From positions 140,001 to 204,000 of the forward strand of contig CAUYUJ010022404.1 of assembly GCA_963575745.1 (NCBI GenBank): DNA of 64,000 nucleotides, in the 5' to 3' direction. The position numbers were made by a program, and so were the translations under genes. Below, in pieces: positions 1-11,500 of this stretch. The notes below the pieces were generated by a model. The model saw only the letters and a program-made list of their open reading frames with translations. It was not told the DNA's origin and ran no database searches. The number at the start of each line of letters is the position of its first letter. Position 1 is the stretch's first letter. This DNA is from Prorocentrum cordatum (taxonomy: Eukaryota; Sar; Dinophyceae; Prorocentrales; Prorocentraceae).

Positions 1-244
1 GCTGATCGTCGTTCAGCTTGGACGCGACGTCGCCCACACCGATGGCCACAACAGGCCGGGTGGGCTGTGCAGCACCACCTGGTGCCGAGGCGGGCTGCGC
101 AGCGCTGCTGAACGCCTCACTCCGCCAACATCGGGACATGAGCGTGGGCGGCTTTGTGGCAGGGCCTCCGGGCTTGAACCGACATGGTTACGGAAGGCAC
201 TGCTTGCGGGGGCTCCGGTCCGGCCATCGAGGCTAGCTCGGCAT

Positions 245-690
245 CTGTCGCACATTGCTTTTGCTTTGCCTTTCTCTTGCTTTGCTTTTGCTTTTGCTTT
301 GCTTTGCTTTGCGTTGCTTGTGCTTTGCTTTGCTGTCGCTGCTGTTGTTTTGCCTTTGCTTTGCCACTATGCAATGCTATGCTCTGCTGTGCTATGCTAT
401 GCTATGCTATCCGCGCTGTGCTATGCTGTGCTGTGCTGTGCTGCGCTATGCTATGCTATGCTATGCTATGCTGCGCTATGATATGCTATGCTGGGGTTTG
501 CTATGATATGCTATGCTGCGCTATGCTATGCTACGCTGTGCTATGCTATACTGTGCTCTGCTAGGCTAAAGCTCAGCGAAGCTAAGATGAAGGTAAGCTA
601 AGCTAGAATAGACCTGAGGTAAGATAGAGCTAAACTAAGCTAAGATGAATAAGCCAAGCTAAGATGAGATAGGCAATGCTAAGCTAAGGG
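245..690. repeat. Pentanucleotide satellite, first block
   Basis: The block runs through three 5-bp words in succession: TTTGC (about 250-365), TATGC/TGTGC (about 365-560), then TAAGC (about 566-690). Each variant differs at one or two positions of the pentamer, so the block looks like one satellite in which sub-arrays homogenised separately. Short Leu/Cys-rich open frames across it are products of the repeat and are not genes. Confidence 0.85.
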
Positions 691-700
691 GGCGTAGCTG

Positions 701-821
701 GGGGAACCGCGGGGCGGATACTGGGGGAACCGCCCGGGCCGGTTCCCATTGCCCGGCCCTTTACGCCAAGAGAGCAACAATCTTCTAGACAGAGCCTAGG
801 TAGGGAAAGATCGAGTCCTTG
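701..821. repeat. 120-bp direct repeat, copy 1
   Basis: This copy begins GGGGAACCGCGGGGCGGATA and ends after GCCTAGGTAGGGAA and a GAGTC..TTGG block. A second copy in the same orientation lies at 1581-1704. Both copies are flanked by pentamer satellite or its edge. No coding or RNA fold is recognised. Confidence 0.8.
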
Positions 822-965
822 GGTGGGGCTCCTCTGGTGCGCGAGAGGGCAAGAGAGAGATTGGAGGGGGTGGGCTCTCCTGTTCTCCGCGCGGAGAGAA
901 GAAGAGAAAATTACCCCAGTGCGACCCTACCTGGAAGTGGGAGCCCCTAGGAAAGCAGCATTAGT

Positions 966-1377
966 TGTTATGCTATGCTGTGCTATGCTGCAATGTCATG
1001 CTATGTTGCGCTATGATATGCTGTGCTGTGCTGTGCTGTGCTATGTTATGATATGCTATGCTATGCTATGTTATGCTATGATGCGCTGTGCTATGCTATG
1101 ACATGCTATGCTGTGCAAAGCTATGCTATGGCATACTGCGCTGTGCAATGCTGCGCTATGCTATGTTGTGCTATGATATGCTAAGCAGCGCTATGCTATG
1201 ACATTGTATGTTACGAAATGGTATGCTATGTTATGCCATGCTATGATATGCTGCGCTATGCTATGATATGTTATGCTATGTTCGGTTATGTTATGCGATG
1301 CTATGATATGCTAATGCAGCGCTGTGCTATTCTAAGCTCAGCTAAGTTAGGCTAAGCTAAGCTAAGCTAAGCTAAGC
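966..1377. repeat. Pentanucleotide satellite, second block
   Basis: Same TATGC/TGTGC words as the block at 245-690, again passing into TAAGC at 1331-1377. It separates the two copies of the 120-bp direct repeat, suggesting that satellite and segment were duplicated together. A third partial match to the segment's GAACCGAGGTAGGGAAG part follows at about 1385-1403. Confidence 0.8.
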
Positions 1378-1580
1378 CTCTAGGCAGAACCGAGGTAGGG
1401 AAGTACACCCATGCTAATTACCGAACAAAACTAAACTGACAACGCGGTTGGCGCACACGAGCGCCACAAAATACACCCACAGATCCGGGGCAGGAGGACC
1501 AGGAACTGGATGACGGTTAGGATGACGAGGGGGAGCAGGTGGGAGCTCCAACCTTTAGGTGGGGTCGCACCGGGCTCCCA

Positions 1581-1704
1581 GGGGAACCGCGGGGCGGATA
1601 CTGGGGGAACCGCCCGGGCCGGTTCCCACTGCCCGGCCTTTTAAGCCAAGAGAGTAAGAACCCTTCTGGGCAGAGCCTAGGTAGGGAACAAATCCGAGTC
1701 TTGG
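1581..1704. repeat. 120-bp direct repeat, copy 2
   Basis: Second copy of the segment at 701-821, with a handful of substitutions and small indels. It is followed by about 580 bp with no gene that I can support, containing GGA-rich (about 1876-2035) and CTC-rich (about 2121-2146) runs. Confidence 0.8.
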
Positions 1705-2287
1705 AGAGGATAGGGGTCGGGGGGTTGCCCCCCCTTCGCCTGCCAGGAGGTGCCCTGGGGTGTCTTCATCGAGAGGTTTCGTAGGTTCCAGCTTCAAAAA
1801 AAAAATCTGGTCGTCGTCTTTCGTATTAATAGGTTCCTTTTTATATGTGTTCTCATATGTTTCGGCCAGTTAGAGGTGGTGGAGGAGGCGGTGGAGGAGG
1901 ATGAGGCGGTGGAGGAGGTGGAGGACGAGGAAAAGAACGAGGAGGAGGGAGGAAGAGGAGGAAAAGGAGGAGGGAGGAGGAGGGAAGAGGAGTAGGAGGG
2001 AGGAGGAGGGAGGAGGAGGAATAGGAGGGGGACGAAGGAGAGTGACAGATGATGTAGGGTAGGCGGCAGAGCAGTGTGAGGAATGTTGCAGGATGTGCAA
2101 GTGTGCTGCGCATTGACATCCTCCTCCTCCTCCTCCTCCTCCTCGCGGGCCGCAGCGCTTTGCGCCGGCCGCGCGCGTCCGCCACGGGCCCCCTCCCGAG
2201 GCGGGGCGCCTGTCTGGCTGGGGCGGCGGCGTCGATGACGACGGCGACGACGGCGACGATGAGAACGGCGATGATGACGACGACGTA

Positions 2288-2348
2288 CGAGAACGATAAA
2301 GGAAAAGAGGAAGCCTTGAAGGCGCCCTCTTTTCCTTTATCGTTCTCG
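2288..2348. mobile_element. Perfect 61-bp hairpin (MITE or introner-like)
   Basis: Arms at 2288-2310 and 2326-2348 are 23-bp perfect inverted repeats (CGAGAACGATAAAGG...). The 15-nt centre itself contains the palindrome GCCTTGAAGGC. Nothing in the flanks looks like a gene terminator, and the size and architecture resemble a miniature inverted-repeat element or an introner. A similar but unrelated inverted repeat forms the intron at 8757-8854. Confidence 0.6.
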
Positions 2349-2698
2349 TGTTCTCGTGCGTCCCCTCCCCAAGGCCCAAGAGCCAATGCGCACCGTGCCG
2401 CCGTGGCCGTCATGCGAGCTAACGCGCGCACGGGCACGTCGCCAGCTTGAAAGAATTGTGAGGGTGCCTCGGGCGAGAGCGCCGTTCCTGAGTTTTGGGG
2501 CCTCTGGCCATAGCGTCTCGGGGTACAGTGTGGGGAGGTGGAGAAGACGGGAGCGGAGGGGGATGAGTTTTTTTTCAGGCTGCAGATCGGTCGCGAGACC
2601 CTGGATTCCCGAAGGTATCCTTACCCAACGCTTCCAAAACGCCAAGATGGGACGATAAGGGAATGCTTAACAGCAAGGGTCCCAGGGTCCAAGGGTCG

Positions 2699-2723
2699 TC
2701 CGCGTAGCCATTTGGGCTCAAAG
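2699..2723 (+). other. Dinoflagellate spliced-leader relic
   Basis: The segment reads TCCGC then GTAGCCATTTGGGCTCAA. The conserved dinoflagellate spliced leader ends GTAGCCATTTTGGCTCAAG, so the core at 2704-2721 differs by one base, with a 2-nt insertion just upstream. Spliced leaders are added in trans to mRNA, so a genomic copy directly before an ORF implies that a processed mRNA was reverse transcribed and reinserted. The ATG of the next gene lies 17 nt downstream. Confidence 0.8.
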
Positions 2724-2740
2724 TTTGCTTCGGCACGACA

Positions 2741-5700
2741 ATGCTTCGGACTGAGAGTTCGATCGCCACTCAGATTTTTCAGCACCTGAGTACCAGGAAG
2801 CATGTCACCAGAACGATTGTTTCGACAGGCACTCTCAGCGCTCGAGCCATCAGAGATATGTTGGGTGCCTTGCGTCTGGACGTGCAGCCCAAAACGATAA
2901 AGGACATTATATCCAGCCTCGGCATGCGTGCGGATAATCACGGCATCAGGTTCGAATGCTTTCACTTGTTGGTCAACTCGTTCCTGGGCGCCGCTGTTGT
3001 GTCAGAGGCCACGCTGGTAGAAGTTTTTGAGAAGCTGGCAGAATCGATTGACGTCCCAGTTATCCAGGCGCCCGACGGTAACGAGGTCAAGGATGCGCTG
3101 GCGCTCGCAGCTGAGATCCAAGGCAGCTTCGACGTGGTCCAGCGCCCGAGCGTCTCTGTCTACTACGAGATGCCCAAGTACGGTTTAGCAGTGCAGATGG
3201 TGGAGCGAGACAACGAACTAACACTCTTGCAGTCCGAACTCAAGCAGGTGAAACGACGGCTGGCGACGACGGAGCAGCGCTTGGGGCTACACACAAAAAA
3301 ATCTCGGATCCTACACGACACCCACCGTTCACTTGTGCAGAAAACGAACTTCAGACCAGGCAAGCGCTGCGTCAGCATAGGGGCGGCTACCATTTGGCGT
3401 ACAAGAGGTCTCACGGCTGCAGCAGCGCACGATCTGTCGTGGCCATGTGTGCTGGCGAGGAGTGGCAGGGGTCCTTCACAGACGGCGCCAAGAACGTGGT
3501 CATCCGCTTCGAGCATAACCTGTCCATTGCCAGGACCGTGGTCGTCAAATCATTCTATGACTCGGTCAATCACTTGCACGCGACATCGAATGAGATATGC
3601 ATCAACTACGCGAGGGCGGCGTCTCTGGACAGTGGGGATATGGTGGCGTTGATTGGGAACAAGTTGTTCAGCTTCGAATTCTTCGTGTTCAGGGGCGACG
3701 CCACGAACCAAGAGGCAGTCGACAAGGCAAAAGTGTGGACAGGTGAAGCCAGTTACATTGCAACGTGCCCAGAGGCGCTGAGCGACATCAGCAGCGACAC
3801 CAACTTCGACAGTGACGACCTCAAGCTGACATTCTTTCGGGAAGTGCTGGACTTGCAGACAGTTCGGACGGGCGGTGCAAAAGAAACCACAGACTTGGTG
3901 ACGCGACAGTTTCGCAATGCGGGGCTTCCGACGTGGATGGAGGCCGCATGCCGAGATGGACCTAGCTTTCGGAGTTATCATTTTTGCTTAGATAGCGGAC
4001 CTGACTGTGTAGGCCTCGTTCGAGCTGCAGTCGCAGCTGTTCCTAACGTCCGTTGGGTGATGATATCTAGTTATTTTTGCCGCTTCCATCAGAACGCGCT
4101 GATCCAGCAGAGCATGGTTGATATCACGAACAATTGGGAATGGCATACGCCCTGGGGATCTTCTTCGTTTCTTTCTGGTTTGAAGGTTATCGCGAACACT
4201 CTGAGAGGCACAGGCGCCCCACGGAAAGTCAGAGAAGCAGCTGCCGAGCTCAAGTTCCCACCCAAGGTTGTCAAATAATCTGTTGGCAACACCATTCATC
4301 GGGTTATCGCGACGCGGTGGGGCTCCGTTGACGACATCGAGATGTACTTGAGGAATGGTCGGCATGTACTTGGACCCGCTGTCAGACGCGCGTGGCCGAA
4401 GTTCGACGACACAGGCGCAGACAAGACAAAGAAGAAGACAAAACAGCTAGACGGTGAGGGCGCTGAGTGGTGCGAGAAACGCCGAAACTACCGCCAGACC
4501 ACGGTTGCCTTGTTGAATGACAAGTTGTTTTTGGGGACAGCTGAGATCGACCTCGTCGCGAAGGGGCCCCTTGCTCATTTCCAGCGTTGGGCGCAGCAGG
4601 AGAGCAAGATTGAGCGAGAACACCGATCGGAAGCATCAAAGCAAGGGACCGCCTACACGGGTCCAACCTTCGTTTCTAAGTTCGTGTCGGGCAAGGCCAA
4701 GGTTATCTTAGACGAGTTCAACGCCCTCCTGGACGACGACGCCACGCTGACGCACTGGGTCGGCACCTGGAGTCTGATTCGAGCTGACGATGTACCAGAA
4801 CATGTCGAGGAGGTTCGCAACGCCAAAAGAAACTTCACAACAATGAAAATACACCAGTTGGTTTTGAGTTTTCGGTTCGTTTTCGGTGGTCTGATTTCGT
4901 TTGGCGTTCGGGCCTCCTCGAAGGCATTGTGCTTGATCGTGACCTTGGTGGTGCGTGGCGCTCTTGATTGGGAGCCACGGATGTGCGACCCCACGCAGAG
5001 GTTCCCACTCGACTTTCTCAACGTCTTGGAGGCGGGCCCTGAGGAGGCCTCGGCTCCTCGCAAAGCCTTAGCCCATCGGTTGATGACTGCGTCCAAGGAG
5101 AACTTAGAGTGGCAGGGTGGCGTGTACAACTCCTTCAGCTTCAAGTTACGTGCCATGTTCTATGAAGATTTCGTCATCATGCGGGGCACTGGTAAGTGCA
5201 CGAGGATGGCATGTATATTTCTTTCAGGCTGGCGTGCGTTATTCAATGGCGAGACGCAGGAGATCGAGGGCTGGAACAGTACGTTGAAGAATATGTGCGA
5301 AAGGGCTCCACGCACTAAGGTGAGACTGGCATCGGATCGCCTCAAGAACAGAGTTGGCGAACGGACTCCCACCGACGAGGCCGTCGCAGTGCGCAAGAAG
5401 GTCGTGGAGTTCTCAAAGACAGATGCGAACATGTTTCGCTTCAGCCCCCTCACAGACAAGGAGCGCGATGCCAGCGCAGGGCCTCATCCTGATGCTGTCC
5501 CTCTTATTGGATCGAGCAATGCGTCCGCCAAGCACTTCGTCGGTGACCTGCCCGACAATGCCAGAGAAGCACTTCCGATATCTGATAGCATATTTGATGT
5601 GACTGACTTGGGGGGCCAGGTCTGCGTATGTGATTGTCGGCCCAGGCGCACCTGATACACGCGCACTTGCTTTAGATCGCAGCGTCGTATTCTTGGCGGG

Positions 5701-6936
5701 GACTTCGCACTACAAGACGATGTATTGCGCAACTGGCCACGTGGACGAGCTATGCCATTTTCACTTGCACGTTCCAATTGTCAAACGTACCGCGTGTGCT
5801 CTGGTTGGTGAGGCCCTACATGCATTTCACCCTCTTCCAGCTGGGCGGAAGCAGCGTCCTCGCTTGCATCTGGTCCAGTACATGTTGTCGTGGGCGTCGT
5901 TGAAGGCCGCCTCGGTGATCGCTGACACTGCCCAAGTGGCGCCGCTGTGCAAGCGGGCCTACAATGGCCCCAAGAAAAAAGAATGCACACACAGTCGACG
6001 CCGAGGGCGGTTTGCCTGACATGCTTGAGGACGACGACGGCTTCTCTGAGGAGCTTGAACGATTGATTGCCCAGGACGCCATGGAGGAGGAGTGCGAGGA
6101 CCTCGAGGGCGCCAGCGAGGGCCTCGACAGCGACGGCAAGGATACGGACGTTGAGGGCGACGCTGGAGATCGACAGCCTGACCAACATAACCATGCAGGG
6201 CCTGATAAAAGCGACGTCTTTGACGCCATCTCTGGCGACCACCGAGCTGAGCTTCTCCGCAACGTGAGGGGCGCATGCGAGGCAAGCCGCACATCTGCTC
6301 GAGACGCGATGTACTTCGCTGAGGACTACGGCTTCAGGACTGACATGTCAGATGCTCCAGAGCGGGGCTTGGTATCGTTGGTTGAATTGCGAACAGTTGC
6401 AGAAGATGGTCAAGTTCATTACGATGTTGTCTTTGTTGCTTGGGAGGGTGTTGGCAGGTCTGCAAAAATAGCAAGGGTGGACCTCGAGCACCTGTGGTTC
6501 AAGTATAACGTGCCGTTTGCGACTGAGCATCTCAAGAGGGAGTGCGACAGGGACCACTGCAACATCATCATCGGGAACGTGCCTGTCAGGATCACGCGGC
6601 CCAAGGACTTGCGTGGGCGTGTGCCTGATTGGTGCTTGCTAATTATGAAGGCCTTCGCGGCCGAACTGTTTTCTGGTCCGATTGCTCGCGACTGTCTCTT
6701 CAGCTGCGACGCTCCCTGCGTTTTTTTGTGCGTGCGCAGACGCCATGGGCATGGATGTCAGGGTCGTCGGCGGCGGTGGTGCGCAGCCCGTAGAGCACTT
6801 TGATTCGTGCATATGTTCCGAGTGCGTTGTGTACTGGCACAGCGCGTGCGCAGAGAACGTGGCACGTGCTTTTGGGATGGGGTCCCCATTCGAAGAGGAG
6901 GGCCTTTTCGTTTGCCCCATTTGTCTGAACGAGTGA
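2741..6936 (+). pseudogene. Retroposed transposase-like gene with C-terminal PHD-like finger
   Basis: A nearly continuous frame of about 1,395 codons starts at ATG 2741, 17 nt after the spliced-leader relic. It has no evident introns. The frame shifts near 3380 (G4 run), about 5620, 5970 (A6) and 6722 (T7), and an in-frame TAA at 4276 interrupts one otherwise open frame running 3394-5655. The N-terminal part has a heptad-like stretch (about 3200-3290). A middle region has a D-x-G...C-x-x-H pattern (about 3990-4095), then TRWGS (about 4309-4323) and EGWNS (about 5268-5282), which recalls abundant dinoflagellate proteins that I believe have an RNase H-type transposase fold. An acidic segment (about 6020-6170) precedes a C-x2-C...H-x2-C...C-x2-C finger at about 6805-6933 that resembles a PHD finger. 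Nuclear DNA or chromatin binding is inferred. Whether it is dead or only carries assembly errors is open. Confidence 0.6.
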
Positions 6937-8506
6937 ATGCATTGCCCTGTGGGGTCAGGGTTGAACCATTGGTGCGCACCGCAGGGGATATGTTGGTGCT
7001 GCCGCAGGTGTAAGAAAGCCTCGACGTGGCGACTGCGAGGGAGGAGCGTGGGGGGAGGACGGGAGGAGGACAGGGGGGGCGGGGAGGGAGGGACAGATGC
7101 CGATGGAACGAGGAAACGCTGCGCCCAAGAGTGCTCGTTGAGGGATATGAGAGGAGGAGTCGAGGAGGAGAAGGTCGGGGTGGATGGATGGGGAAGGGAG
7201 TGAGGGAGGGAGCGCACGGCATCCCGAACAGTGAATTCCATGTCGCGGGGGCCTTCCAAACGCTGTAAGATCAGAAAGGCAACGGCAGTCTGACCCTTGA
7301 AAATACCAAGCTCACAGAGGAGGATATTGGGAAAATTCTAAGCGTCTTGAGGTGGATGTTGGGATTTTTCTAAGGTGCTTGAGGTGGATGTTAGAATTTT
7401 TCTAAGGTACTTGATCTTTATATATTGTTTCTTATTACAGCCAAGTGACCTTAGACTTTTTCTAAACTCCACATCGGGTCGCTCAGAATTTTTCTAATAT
7501 CCGCTTCGATTCGCGTTTGATTATTCTGATGTCTACCTTTGATGCTTTAAGGTCTCGTGAGTCTTGGGTCCGCTCTAGACCGACCCCCTGCGGCGCCGCG
7601 CAGCGCTGCCGACCCCTCCCTGAAAGCTGCGGGGCGGCCGTTCGGAGGGGTTCGACGACCTCGCGATCCTGGGGGGATGAGGGCCCTGGGGGGGGGGGGG
7701 GGAGGGGGATTCGGAGCGCCAGAACAACGGGGGCGGGTGGGGGGGGGAGGGGGGCCCAGAGGGGGGAGGGGGGGGGGGGCAGAGGAGGGGGGGGGAGGGG
7801 GGCGGGGGGGGCGGGCCGACAAATTCGAAGCGCCAGGGGGGGGGGAGCGCGGGGGGGCGGGAGGGTGGGGCGGGGGGGGGGCTGGCGGCGGGGAGGGGGG
7901 GGGGCGGGGGGGGGGGCGGGGGGAGGGGGGCGTGGGGGGGTGGGGAGGGGGGAGAGGGGGGGGGGAGGAGGAGGATTGGGGGGAGGCGCTCCGAAAAATT
8001 CCCCCCGCCCCCCCCCCCCCGCCTCCCCCGCCCCGCCCCACCCCCCTCGTCCGCACCGCCTCTCGGGGCCTCCGCGGTGCCGAGGCCGTAGGGGCCAGGG
8101 GGCCGGCAGCCAAAGGCCGGTGGTTCGCGGCAGGGGGTGAGCTCTCAGTGCAAATGTTTGCCCGTCTCTCCGCGCCATTATTTTTTCACCCCCCCCCTTG
8201 TGGCGAGACCCTTGGAGGCAGTTTCGCGGCCCTGCTCGACCTTGGCCCTCGTCCTCCGAGCGCTGGCCCTGGAACCCCTGAGATGAGTGGCCTGTGGTGG
8301 CCTTCCCATGACGTTCCCTGTCAGCCGTTTCTTGTCCGCTTATCCTATCCTCCCACCCTCCCCCCTCCATTCCCCTGCCTTTGCCAAGTCCTCTGCCCCT
8401 TTCTTTCTCCTCCTCTCCTCCCCTGCCATCGTCGCCCACGTTCTCTCTCATATCCAGTCCTTCTTTTGTCCTGCGAACGCTTGCTTCCGCCAGGCTACTC
8501 CCAGCG
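6937..8506. other. Non-coding, G-run-rich spacer with short repeats
   Basis: No gene is supported here. At 7330-7412 a unit of about 39 bp (TCTAAGGTGCTTGAGGTGGA) is repeated about 2.5 times. From 7689 to about 7980 the plus strand is almost pure G runs, followed by C runs at about 7999-8045. The motif TTCGGAGCGCC (7713-7723) recurs inverted at 7986-7996. Long open frames across this part are compositional: stop codons are rare in G/C runs. Confidence 0.7.
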
Positions 8507-11500
8507 ATGGCAGCTGCCAGCTCCCATGGCGACATGGCGCTCGTGCCCAAGGAGCCCGGCCCAAGATTGCAGACCCGTCCACGTTGTTCCTGAACGATCG
8601 TGCGAGGTTTCCGACGATATACGACAGGTTCGTCGGCTACGTGGCGGGTCCCGAGCTCGAGAATCTAGTGTTCAGGCTGTGCGCGCGTCAACCCCGATGG
8701 CTGCCCCTCGTGCACGAGGGCAAGTTCACCATGACCAGGGGCCCTGCCAACAGGAGGTGCCCCGAAGAAAACGGACGCTTAAGGACACGCGCGCACGGTT
8801 AATGATTACTGCGTCCTTAAGCGTTCGTTTTCTTCTTCAGAAACAGAAACATAGGTACAATATGGCGACAGTCTTGGACAGGTGCAAGTCAGTTGAGACG
8901 ATTGGCATATGCAGGGTCCGTAAGGGGCCATGGGTAATTCCAGCAGGCGAGAATCAATGGACTGTTCTACACTGGGCGAGCTTGCTTGAAGGTGCCAAGA
9001 TGGCGATGGAGAAAGATCCCCACAAGAAAAACATGACGGTTTGGATCGCTCTCGAGGCTGGTTGTGACTCTGCTGTGGAGTTCGACCCGAACTTACCAGA
9101 CGATGTGAAAGACTACGTCATCGAGCTAGGCAACGCCACCAACGCCAGCACTTTGGTGGTTACGGTGCTCCAGGTGTTCATGTCTACCGAGACGATTCTT
9201 CCTGGATGGGCAATCCAGAAGGAAAAGGTAACTGCTACTGGTGACAGTTGTGGCGGGGCGCTTACGCTCTACGCTCGCAGGCATGCCTATGCCAACACTG
9301 TATTCTCTGGCCGCTGGCGCTCACAGAACGCGCTCGACGTGACGATCAACACCTACAACTTTTTGCAGACAACGATGACATCAGCAGGCATTTCAGTTGG
9401 GGATCAGATGGTACCTTATTTCGAGACAAAGGCTGATTACATGCATGAGTACATGAAGGACACGAACGCGGTCATCCAGAACATCAGTTGCATTTGCAAG
9501 GTGCTGTGCTCTACTTATCCCGACTTCGTCGTTCCTGTCATTGCCCTCGTGATCCCGCGCCTCGAGTCTGAACCCCTCGGGGCGTGCCCAGCGCTGCCAG
9601 ATGGCATTCCGCAGGGCAAGTTGCGAAAGCTGTCAGAGGCCATGGTGAGGAACTTACTGGCGAGCATGGCCGACAGCGCGACTATGAAGGCGAAGGTCTC
9701 TGCGGGGTGCGCGTGCGCATCGGATGGGGACAACGACGTGTCTTTCCTGAGTGACGTGATCCAGTTCACCGCGATGCTCAAGCACAAGCTGAACGTCCCC
9801 CAGGACAACCTGAACGCATACTCGTCGACCCTGTGCTTCTGCCAGCTGCAGGGGGAGGTACAAGTTCCAGGGAATGGCAACACCCCAGCGAGGACGATCA
9901 GCAGATACACCGCGATGAAGCGCCACATCATCAACGCTGCATTCAAAGCATCTGGCATGGCAAAGAAGCCCAGCGACCTTGAGATCTACTACGCCGACGC
10001 AGGGGGCGACAGCCAGCTTGCAGAGTCGCCCAGCAAGGCGCCTCTGGAGGAGAAGACTGACGAGACGCTCTTGGACACCTTCAAGACCTTGCAGGACAAC
10101 GGTTCGGCGGCCCGCATGAAGTCCTACCTGATGGTGAACCCGATCGACAAGCCGATCCAGTTGCACATGGCAGTCTGCGGGATTACGAGCAAGGTCTACA
10201 CGTCTATGATTGGAGCATGCGGTGGTGCAGAGGGCAAGTCTGGAACTCCAGATAGCCAACGTGAGCTGATCGAAGAGGCCACGAAGCGCGTGGTCACTGC
10301 CGTCATGGATGAGATGCCGTTGGCGTTCGACGAGATAGTGATAAACTGTGGACAATTGTCGGAATTCAAATTTGCTTTGACAGCTGTTTCAACCAGGAGC
10401 GACTATGCCGACACGGAGCTTCTGAGGAAGACGTGCGAAGAGATGGGCGTGATCGGGGCCACCGGCCGCAAGAAGCTGAACATGGTCAGGCTGAACACGT
10501 TATTCGCACTGTGCAGCACGTTATCTACGATGCAGGTCCCCCTCAACGGCACTCCGAAATACATGTTTGGCTTGCTGTCTGTGCAGGACGTCTTCAAGAA
10601 GATCGCGGAGTCCATCGAGGGCCAGCGGTGCGGAGCGCAGGAGCCCATCGATATCAAGATCATCACCAAGGCCATCGACGGCGACGTGTCCATGGCTGTC
10701 TTCGGCGACAGTTTCAGCAAGGCTGCCAGTGCCATATATATGTCACCACAACCACGTTAGCCAGCCCCCTCCTGAGGAGGAGGCCAGCTGACGTGGAAGA
10801 TGTGGCACATATCTGGAGGCGTTTGCTGAACTGGTGGTGACGGTGAACAAGGTTTGCCCGACCAAGGCGAAGGCGCATCACACGCTCGTCGCGTGCCTGA
10901 GGGGGAAGCTGCAGGGCTTCACTCATACGCAGATGAAGGAGTTCGTCGTGTCGCAGGGCTTGCAGAATATCGAGGTGCCGCCATCCATGGGAATCTTCTC
11001 GTCTGTGAAAGCTGCGCTGGTAGAGGATGTCATGACTGCGGTTCAAAAGAAGTGCACCGACACGACCTTGGCAGCCACGATCCTCGTCGGCAACGTTGGC
11101 GACAAGGTGACGATCCTGCGCGACCAGCTGGCCAAGGCAAGCGCCACCACTACAACTGCGGCGGCAACAGCGGCGGTCGTGGCACCGACTGCGGGGCAGA
11201 CGACTACTCCAACCAAGACTGCCAAGGAACCAGTCCCCATCGCCGTCGACGACGGCAAGGGCATTCCCCAGGGCGACTTCAACCTGACCAGCCTGGGGGT
11301 CACGCAGTGGATCAGCATGCTCACCGACGAGGGCCGCTCGAAACTAACATACAATATTAATGACACCAGCTTCCTTCTCGCCCTCACTTCTTCTCCCCGC
11401 CTTTCCTCCCAAATTCGAGAGGAGCTGAAATCCAACGGGCCCGACCGCCTTGCCATGACCAGCGCGACGAAGGCGCGGGTGATCGCCTCTGTGCAGGGCC

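Noticed and set aside
7557-8860. 5' half of a 1,067-codon open frame
   Set aside because: The first 430 codons cross G/C runs and the intron at 8757-8854. Only the part from 8855 on reads like protein.
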